NCBI RefSeq assembly: GCF_002812045.1
Contig: NZ_NPEG01000006.1
Coordinates: forward strand, 124,001-188,000
Reading direction: 5' to 3'
From: Leptospira haakeii
GTDB lineage: Bacteria > Spirochaetota > Leptospiria > Leptospirales > Leptospiraceae
Length of the DNA: 64,000 nucleotides
Of the stretch, positions 58,359 to 64,000 are shown one piece after another (within the stretch, counting starts at the first letter, position 1; the number at the start of each line of letters is the position of its first letter). The position numbers and the translations under genes were made by a program. The notes beneath the pieces are model-generated. The model was not told the origin of the DNA. It was given only the letters and a program-made list of their open reading frames with translations, and did no database searches.

Positions 58359-59003
58359 ATGCAATTCACCGGATTCGATTTTTATATCCAAACTCTATTA
58401 GATTGGGTATCCGGTCTGCCCAGCGCCCTAGTCTGGTTTTTTTTCGCATTTTCCAATTTTACCGAAAACGTTTTTCCTCCTTGGCCGGGAGATACCGTTA
58501 CCGCATTCGGTGGATTTTTACTCGCAAGAGGTGCTTTAAGTTTTTGGGAACTGGTCTCAAGCACATTAGTAGGAAATCTAGCAGGCGCCTGGGTCATGTA
58601 TGCATTCGGCCATAAACTATTGGATTGGCTGAAGAATAAAAACTTCCCATTTAAATCGGAACTGTACAACGAAGAGTCTATCCAAAAAACCTTGGATTGG
58701 TTTTCCAGAAATGGATTGGTTGTAGTGATCTTCTCCAGATTCTCCGCAGGGATACGATTTTTCGTTTCTATAGTCGCTGGAATGGTGGATATGAAACCTG
58801 TTCTGTTTTTTTCCGCATTCACATTAGCAGTCACTATTTGGTGTGGGATATTGATCTACGGAGGATTTTACCTTGGATCTCATTGGGAGAAGGTATTAGA
58901 ATTTTTAGCTCTGTATAATAAAATTTTTACAGGCTTCTTAGTAACAGCAGTTCTTGGATTTATAATCTACAAAAAGTTTTTCGAAAGAAGAAGGGAAGCC
59001 TAG
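58359..59003 (+). CDS. DedA/SNARE-associated family membrane protein
   Basis: A 214-residue protein of the DedA superfamily with the features ENVFPPWPGDTVTAFGGFLLARG (reentrant loop, near 31-53), FSRFSAGIRFFVSIVAGMVDM (conserved Arg and Gly) and about five membrane segments. The family flips undecaprenyl phosphate or phospholipids. Its stop overlaps the stop of the convergent gene within a 16-bp palindrome. Confidence 0.92.
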   Translation: MQFTGFDFYIQTLLDWVSGLPSALVWFFFAFSNFTENVFPPWPGDTVTAFGGFLLARGALSFWELVSSTLVGNLAGAWVMYAFGHKLLDWLKNKNFPFKSELYNEESIQKTLDWFSRNGLVVVIFSRFSAGIRFFVSIVAGMVDMKPVLFFSAFTLAVTIWCGILIYGGFYLGSHWEKVLEFLALYNKIFTGFLVTAVLGFIIYKKFFERRREA

Positions 59004-59009
59004 GCTTCC
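58994..59009. repeat. 16-bp perfect palindrome spanning both overlapping stop codons
   Basis: GGAAGCCTAGGCTTCC is self-complementary. The central CTAG provides TAG stops to the DedA gene (plus) and the App1-like gene (minus), and both proteins end in Glu-Ala. RNA from either side could form a 6-bp stem with a CUAG loop. Confidence 0.75.
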
Positions 59010-60541
59010 AGAACTTCTTTTAGAGTTTTTACAAACTTTTTATGAATGGAATCAGTTTCTTTAGGAAGTTCTAATTTTTTAGCAAGCTCCAGTAAACCAT
59101 TCGGATCTATCACTTTTCCTTCGAACCATTGTCCGGCCATATCTCCAGAAATTTTTAAAACAGAAGAAAGATCTAAAATTCCCCTTTCTACCATCACAAG
59201 TGCAAAACCTAAAGCACCATCCGTTGGAATATAAGGTGCAATTCCTTCCGTCTTCCAAGGATCTAAACCGGTAGGAAGAGCACTTCTGACATTCCATTTC
59301 ATTTCATCAGAAGGGGGCCCAAGTTCCGTTTTATTGATTAGAACCAATTGAACCGGATTGATATCACCATGGATCCTATGATTTTCTTCCGCAAGTTCTC
59401 GTATTAGTTTTGCATTATCTCGTGTAATCGCATCTCTTCCTAAAAAATTCAACTTATACAAATAATCTTCTAATTCTTTGCCTTGTAATGCTCCGGTTAA
59501 AATGAACTGATATAAAATAAAGATCAGATAATCGCTTTCAGTATTATCCCCAAGCAAGATTTCTTTAGAGTTTGTAGGAAGATAGATTCTATCTCTAAGA
59601 AGGATTGTAAGCTTATACGCCAATTGATCGAATAAACTTTGGAAAGAAGATCCGGCAAATTTACGGACCCTTTCTACTGCTCCCCAAAGACCTTCTGTTA
59701 AAAATCTAGTGGGATGCGAAAGAGTGTCCCAAAACTTATCCACCATTCCTTTCAAAGTACCTTCTAAATACTTTAAGTGAAGTGATTCGGTTTTTACACC
59801 TTGTGTCCTAAATGTAGAAAGTAGGGTCCTTCTGAAAAAATGGGGACTGGCAGAAATAAAACAAAGAGGAGAATCACTAGTAGCTTCTCTCAATTCTTTG
59901 AATAATGTAGGCATACCCGGCAAAGGTAATTTCTGCTCGGGTGTTTCGAATAATGTGGAGATTTTTCCCTTATTGGAATGGATATCCGTAGCAAGATAAG
60001 TCTGGTCTATATCAGAAGTAGTTACGATCCCCGTATATTCTTCAGGCAAAATACGTAAAGCTCCCATTCCGATCAAACTTTGGGAAACTAACTCGTGTTT
60101 GCCTGGAGTGTTCAAATAGGCCAGGTCTTTCCCAAACTGTCTGTAAGAATCAGGTTTCAGGAAATGTATATGGAATGTATAATTTCCAGGACTTAAAGGA
60201 AAGGTAAACTCATGAAAGAAAAATCCACTTTCGTCTCCTCTGATCTCAGGAGAACGATGTAACACTTTTCCGGACTGGTCCACAATTTCCGCAACAAGGA
60301 TAGGCTTACGTACTGACTCGAGTCCGTAGTCTAAAAATGGAGTGATCTCTTTTTCTTGTCCTTGAAATAAGCCGGTAAGAAGGTCCCATTTTTTAGGATC
60401 CGTCATTTCTTCGCTGACGGAGATATCAACTACCTGGCCTCGGATATAATAACGATTTTCTCTTCCGAGAGTTCCTCCGCAAATCGCGGCCCTACGTTTT
60501 TCCGTATTCTTGGAAATTTTGCGTTCTGTTTCTTCCGTCAC
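59000..60541 (-). CDS. App1-like (DUF2183) phosphatase-domain protein
   Basis: A 513-residue protein. The N-terminal beta-rich domain (about 20-155) has RGQVVDISVSEEM and FTFPLSPGNYTFHIHF. The phosphatase domain has SDIDQTYL near 175 (DxDxT, HAD-like) and CFISASPHFFRRTL near 225; GDNTESD supplies the acidic motif. Yeast App1 is a phosphatidate phosphatase, so lipid dephosphorylation is plausible. A further 150-residue C-terminal region with no recognised domain follows. GTG start, divergent from the Smr-like gene. Confidence 0.82.
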   Translation of the reverse strand: MTEETERKISKNTEKRRAAICGGTLGRENRYYIRGQVVDISVSEEMTDPKKWDLLTGLFQGQEKEITPFLDYGLESVRKPILVAEIVDQSGKVLHRSPEIRGDESGFFFHEFTFPLSPGNYTFHIHFLKPDSYRQFGKDLAYLNTPGKHELVSQSLIGMGALRILPEEYTGIVTTSDIDQTYLATDIHSNKGKISTLFETPEQKLPLPGMPTLFKELREATSDSPLCFISASPHFFRRTLLSTFRTQGVKTESLHLKYLEGTLKGMVDKFWDTLSHPTRFLTEGLWGAVERVRKFAGSSFQSLFDQLAYKLTILLRDRIYLPTNSKEILLGDNTESDYLIFILYQFILTGALQGKELEDYLYKLNFLGRDAITRDNAKLIRELAEENHRIHGDINPVQLVLINKTELGPPSDEMKWNVRSALPTGLDPWKTEGIAPYIPTDGALGFALVMVERGILDLSSVLKISGDMAGQWFEGKVIDPNGLLELAKKLELPKETDSIHKKFVKTLKEVLEA

Positions 60542-60666
60542 AAGCTTGCAGGATTCCTTTTTAACATTTTGGGAAAGGAAAACTCTAACATGGGGCTTCT
60601 AAAGGGAAAGCAAAAATCCAATTTCTTTGTTTTCGAGAGAAAAGGTCCGCCTAGGATGGTCTCAGA

Positions 60667-60984
60667 ATGGCGAGAGGGAAACATTCGGACGGAAACCGGA
60701 AAGGTCCCAAGTCGATTTATATCCGCAAAATGAGATATGAAGAGGCATATCGGCTCTTGGACCGGGAAATCCAAGCCGCATTCATGAAAGGGGAGACCCT
60801 GGTAGAAGTTGTACATGGGATAGGCGAAGGAGTTTTGAAAAAAATGACCGACGATTATATCCAAGCACATTCCTTTCTAAAAATTTTAGAAGATGGGGGA
60901 CTTCACCTGGCAAATAACCCTGGTTCCACTCTTGTGGAGATCATGGGTCCATCCTCGGAAGATCTAAAAAAGTATTTAAAATAA
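60667..60984 (+). CDS. Small Smr-domain protein
   Basis: A 105-residue stand-alone Smr domain. The central HGIGEGVLKKM motif (canonical HGxGxGxLR) and the helical YEEAYRLLDREIQAAFMKG are clear; the N-terminal LDLHG motif is replaced by SIYIRKM. Smr domains are nucleases or RNA-binding modules; loss of LDLHG makes activity uncertain. It directly precedes cimA. Confidence 0.8.
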   Translation: MARGKHSDGNRKGPKSIYIRKMRYEEAYRLLDREIQAAFMKGETLVEVVHGIGEGVLKKMTDDYIQAHSFLKILEDGGLHLANNPGSTLVEIMGPSSEDLKKYLK

Positions 60985-62535
60985 ATGGGAAACACAAGGC
61001 CTAAAGTCCAAATCCTGGATGTAACTCTCAGAGATGGAGAGCAGACCAGAGGTGTAAGTTTCTCCGCTTCCGAAAAACTAAATATTGCAAAATTTCTATT
61101 ACAAAATCTGAAAGTAGATAGAGTGGAGATCGCATCCGCTCGGGTCTCTCAGGGAGAACTGGAAAGTGTCCGTGGAATCATGTCCTGGGCAGCTTCCGAA
61201 GGTCTGGAAAAACGGATCGAAATTTTAGGATTCGTAGATTCTCACAAAAGTGTGGATTGGATCCTTGCTTCCGGAGCTAAAACCTTAAATCTACTTACTA
61301 AAGGTTCTCTCAAACATCTAGAAGGGCAGCTCAAAAAGACTCCCAAAGAACATTTTGAAGAAGTATCCGAAACCATCCAATACGCTAAGAAGAATGGTTT
61401 GGAAGTGAATATTTATTTGGAAGACTGGTCCAATGGATATTTAAACAGCAAAGAATATGTTTTGGATTTTGTTTCTCATCTTTCCAAAGAACCATTAGGC
61501 AAAATTTTTCTCCCGGATACATTGGGGGTTCTTTCTCCAGACGAGACATTTTCAGGAATTTCCCTTCTTACTGGGAAACATCCAGAACTACATTTTGAAT
61601 TCCATGGACATAACGATTACGATCTTTCTGTTGCAAATTGTTTATTCGCGGTCAAAGCAGGAGCAAAAGGTTTACACGTTAGCGTAAATGGACTTGGAGA
61701 AAGAGCAGGAAATTCTCCCCTCGAAGCTGTGATCACAGCACTTCATGATAAAGTGGGAATATGCACAGATGTGGATGAAAAATCAATCTCGGAAGCAAGC
61801 CGCTTGGTAGAAGTATTCAGTGGAAAAAGGATCTCCGCAAACCGTCCAGTAGTGGGAGAAGATGTATTCACCCAAACAGCAGGGGTTCACGCTGACGGAG
61901 ATAAAAAAGGGAATTTATATGCAAACCCAATTCTACCGGAACGATTTGGTAGAAAAAGAAGTTATGCGCTTGGTAAACTTGCAGGAAAGGCAAGCATCTC
62001 CGAAAATCTAAAACAACTTGGTCTAGTACTTTCTCCAGAGATAGAAAAAAAGGTTTTAGAAAAAGTAATAGAACTAGGTGACCAAAACAAAACGATCACA
62101 CCTGAAGATCTTCCATTTATCATCGCAGACGTTTCCGGGAATTCTAGTGTACAAGCAATCAAGATCACTGGATGTAAGATCAATTCAGGTATTGGAATTC
62201 GTCCCAAAGCAATTGTAGAATTAGAATATCATGGTAAAAAATATTCTGAAGAAGGAGAAGGCGACGGAGGTTACGACGCTTTCATGTCCGCTCTGACTAG
62301 TATTGCTTCCAAAGCTGGCCTTTCTATTCCTAGACTCGTAGACTACGAGGTTCGAATTCCTCCCGGCGGAAAAACGGATGCACTCGTGGAAACAATGATT
62401 ACCTGGAATAAAGCCCTGGAAAATCATGAAGAAGAAAATTTCAAAACTATGGGAATCCACTGCGACCAAACAGTAGCTGCAGTTTTAGCTACAGAAAAAA
62501 TGCTGAACTTAATTCTTCCTACATGGCAAACTTGA
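60985..62535 (+). CDS. cimA: (R)-citramalate synthase
   Basis: A 516-residue LeuA-like TIM-barrel enzyme condensing pyruvate with acetyl-CoA to citramalate, the first step of isoleucine synthesis by the threonine-independent route established in Leptospira. Catalytic TLRDGEQ with Arg16-Asp17 sits at the positions known from L. interrogans CimA; the YLED segment matches its Tyr144 and Glu146. Metal-binding HGHNDYDLS is near residue 208. The C-terminal regulatory domain (about 390-516) allows isoleucine feedback. The substrate preference is inferred from those residues and length. Confidence 0.92.
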   Translation: MGNTRPKVQILDVTLRDGEQTRGVSFSASEKLNIAKFLLQNLKVDRVEIASARVSQGELESVRGIMSWAASEGLEKRIEILGFVDSHKSVDWILASGAKTLNLLTKGSLKHLEGQLKKTPKEHFEEVSETIQYAKKNGLEVNIYLEDWSNGYLNSKEYVLDFVSHLSKEPLGKIFLPDTLGVLSPDETFSGISLLTGKHPELHFEFHGHNDYDLSVANCLFAVKAGAKGLHVSVNGLGERAGNSPLEAVITALHDKVGICTDVDEKSISEASRLVEVFSGKRISANRPVVGEDVFTQTAGVHADGDKKGNLYANPILPERFGRKRSYALGKLAGKASISENLKQLGLVLSPEIEKKVLEKVIELGDQNKTITPEDLPFIIADVSGNSSVQAIKITGCKINSGIGIRPKAIVELEYHGKKYSEEGEGDGGYDAFMSALTSIASKAGLSIPRLVDYEVRIPPGGKTDALVETMITWNKALENHEEENFKTMGIHCDQTVAAVLATEKMLNLILPTWQT

Positions 62536-63092
62536 AACTGATGATCGTTGGTCTGGGCAATCCAGGCCAAAAATACGAAAGAAACCGTCATAATATTGGC
62601 TTTCTGGTCTTGGACGATATTGCCAAAGACTGGGGAGTGGATTTGAACAATTCTTCCAAAGAAGCAAAAGGGAAACTAGACAAGGACGGAGTTTCTTATT
62701 ATTTTCTCAAACCGCTCGAATACATGAATCTTTCCGGAAAAGCAGTCTCGGAACTCTCCCGCAAAAACGGGATCCCTCCAGAAAACATTTTAGTCATTCA
62801 TGATGAAGTGGACTTTCCATTCTCCAAACTCAAATTCAAACAGAGTGGCGGAAACGGTGGCCATAATGGGATCAAGGATATCTCCGAAAAACTAGGATCT
62901 CCAGATTTTTTCAGATTAAGATTCGGAGTCGGAAAACCTGGAGACAGCGCGCTCACAGCGGGACACGTTCTATCCAATTTTAACCAGGAAGAAATGAGTA
63001 AATTGCCCGAATTATTCGACCAGGCAAAACAAAAAATAAAAGATTGGGTCCGGGAAAGACAGATCATTTTTTCGAAAGCCTCCGATAAATAA
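62523..63092 (+). CDS. pth: Peptidyl-tRNA hydrolase
   Basis: A 189-residue enzyme recycling tRNA from aborted peptides. Motifs: VGLGNPGQKYERNRHNIGF (catalytic His), KPLEYMNLSG, VIHDEVDFPF (catalytic Asp) and GGNGGHNGIKDI. ATG within the end of cimA (13-bp overlap). A GC-rich imperfect stem followed by TTTTT at 63101-63127 may be a weak terminator. Confidence 0.96.
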   Translation: MANLKLMIVGLGNPGQKYERNRHNIGFLVLDDIAKDWGVDLNNSSKEAKGKLDKDGVSYYFLKPLEYMNLSGKAVSELSRKNGIPPENILVIHDEVDFPFSKLKFKQSGGNGGHNGIKDISEKLGSPDFFRLRFGVGKPGDSALTAGHVLSNFNQEEMSKLPELFDQAKQKIKDWVRERQIIFSKASDK

Positions 63093-63142
63093 ACTATCCC
63101 GGGCAGGCAAACTTCTCCGGGCATTTTTATCCGGAGAAACCT

Positions 63143-64000
63143 GTGAGCGAATACGCGGTCAAACTTCCCCAATTTCCTTCTGAAATCCTGAATTCTGCCG
63201 CTTCTCGTTTTTATGAATATCTGAGGGTGGAAAAAAATTATTCCCAAAACACTCTCAACGCTTATCTCCTAGACCTGAAATCATTTTTTGAATTTTGTCT
63301 ACAAGAACAGATAGAAATCTACCAATTAGAATCAGTTGATGTTCGTTCTTATTTTGCTTTCCTTTCTAAAAACCAAGGTTTGGATAGAAGGACCCAAAGC
63401 CGAAAATTATCCAGCCTTAGAACATTCTACAAAGTATTATTAAAAGATAATTTGGTTCCAGGAAATCCGATCCTTTCCGTTAGTTTTCCTAAAACGAGAA
63501 AACAAGTCCCTAAAAATTTCAGGATAGAAGAAACCGAAAGTATTTTAGATTACGAATACGAAAATGAAAACGCGTCAGAGATCTTAAATATCAGAGACAA
63601 AGCCATCTTAGAAGTTTTATATTCTTCAGGACTCAGGGTTTTCGAATTAGTCGATGCGACTCTAGTACAATTATCCGCAGACCATACTATCTTAAAGGTA
63701 CTTGGTAAAAGAAGAAAGGAAAGATACGTATATTTAGGAAAAGAAGCCATCAAAAGTCTAAATGAATACTTAGATGTGCGTCCTAGATTTCGTCCCAGAT
63801 CTGATGAAATTTTTCTGAATCAAAAGGGAAATAAACTGACGACCAGAGGGGTTCGTTATATTTTGAACGAGAGAAGGAAAAGAATGGGATGGGACAAACC
63901 CATTACCCCCCACAAATTCCGTCACACGTTCGCAACGGACTTGCTTGATGCCGGCGCGGATATCCGCGCAGTCCAAGAGCTTTTGGGGCATTCCTCTCTA
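63143..64000 (+). CDS. Tyrosine recombinase XerC/XerD, 5' part (continues past window)
   Basis: The frame is open from GTG 63143 to the window end (286 codons), with GGAGAAAC upstream. N-terminal SAM-like core-binding domain (YEYLRVEKNYSQNTL) and catalytic domain with SSGLRVFEL (Arg), VLGKRRKER (Lys), HKFRHTFAT (His, Arg) and LLGHSSL (His). The active-site Tyr lies just beyond the window. It resolves chromosome dimers with a Xer partner; whether it is XerC or XerD cannot be decided here. The product length of nearly 300 is normal. Confidence 0.92.
   Translation, partial: MSEYAVKLPQFPSEILNSAASRFYEYLRVEKNYSQNTLNAYLLDLKSFFEFCLQEQIEIYQLESVDVRSYFAFLSKNQGLDRRTQSRKLSSLRTFYKVLLKDNLVPGNPILSVSFPKTRKQVPKNFRIEETESILDYEYENENASEILNIRDKAILEVLYSSGLRVFELVDATLVQLSADHTILKVLGKRRKERYVYLGKEAIKSLNEYLDVRPRFRPRSDEIFLNQKGNKLTTRGVRYILNERRKRMGWDKPITPHKFRHTFATDLLDAGADIRAVQELLGHSSL

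Overview
The window reads as a contiguous piece of a Leptospira chromosome. Indicators are the citramalate synthase type LeuA homologue with the residues known from Leptospira CimA, a class II (B12-dependent) ribonucleotide reductase, the HPr/HprK/NtrY-like/NtrX-like/RpoN cluster, relaxed spirochaetal lipoboxes, and frequent TTG/GTG starts. Base composition looks clearly less AT-rich than L. interrogans (judged by eye, not computed), so an intermediate or saprophytic Leptospira is my inference.

Region by region. (1) 1-8.6 kb: ADP-heptose synthesis (hldA end, hldC), pyrG, kdsA, then lptC-lptA-lptB, rpoN and hprK: lipopolysaccharide precursor and export genes leading into a regulatory block. 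(2) 8.5-17.3 kb: ptsH, a NtrY/NtrX-like two-component pair, a divergent Fe-S uracil-DNA-glycosylase-like protein, priA, fmt, a PASTA membrane protein and rpe, nearly all coupled by 1-26 bp overlaps. (3) 17.4-23.2 kb: the rpsP-khpA-rimM-trmD-rplS-rnhB translation operon, continuing into a FliK-like/YlqG-like protein, an orphan FlhB C-terminal domain, a degenerate HD-GYP protein and a YraN nuclease-like protein. (4) 23.3-26.3 kb: comM-like ATPase on the minus strand, a small lipoprotein and a LysM-M23 endopeptidase. (5) 26.3-38.5 kb: a full type II secretion operon, gspC to gspN. (6) 38.5-43.5 kb: a TauE/SafE-like permease, nrdJ on the minus strand, tRNA-Asn. (7) 43.7-54.2 kb: the accessory region. 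It holds an NHL-type beta-propeller lipoprotein gene whose signal peptide is split by a 10-base homopolymer, and two paralogous cassettes. Each cassette has a small membrane-anchored helical protein and a secreted M19-dipeptidase-like protein. A sensor kinase and LytTR regulator on the opposite strand lie between the cassettes. A small PPC-like lipoprotein follows. (8) 54.3-64 kb: two small membrane proteins, xseB-xseA, an AI-2E family permease, DedA, an App1-type phosphatase, an Smr-like protein, cimA, pth and the start of xerC/xerD.

The most interesting part is 45.5-53.6 kb. The secreted enzymes sit about 7 kb downstream of the type II secretion operon and are plausible clients of it (inference). 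Their small partners look like membrane-tethered chaperones or inhibitors, and both small genes appear to be expressed from leaderless transcripts.
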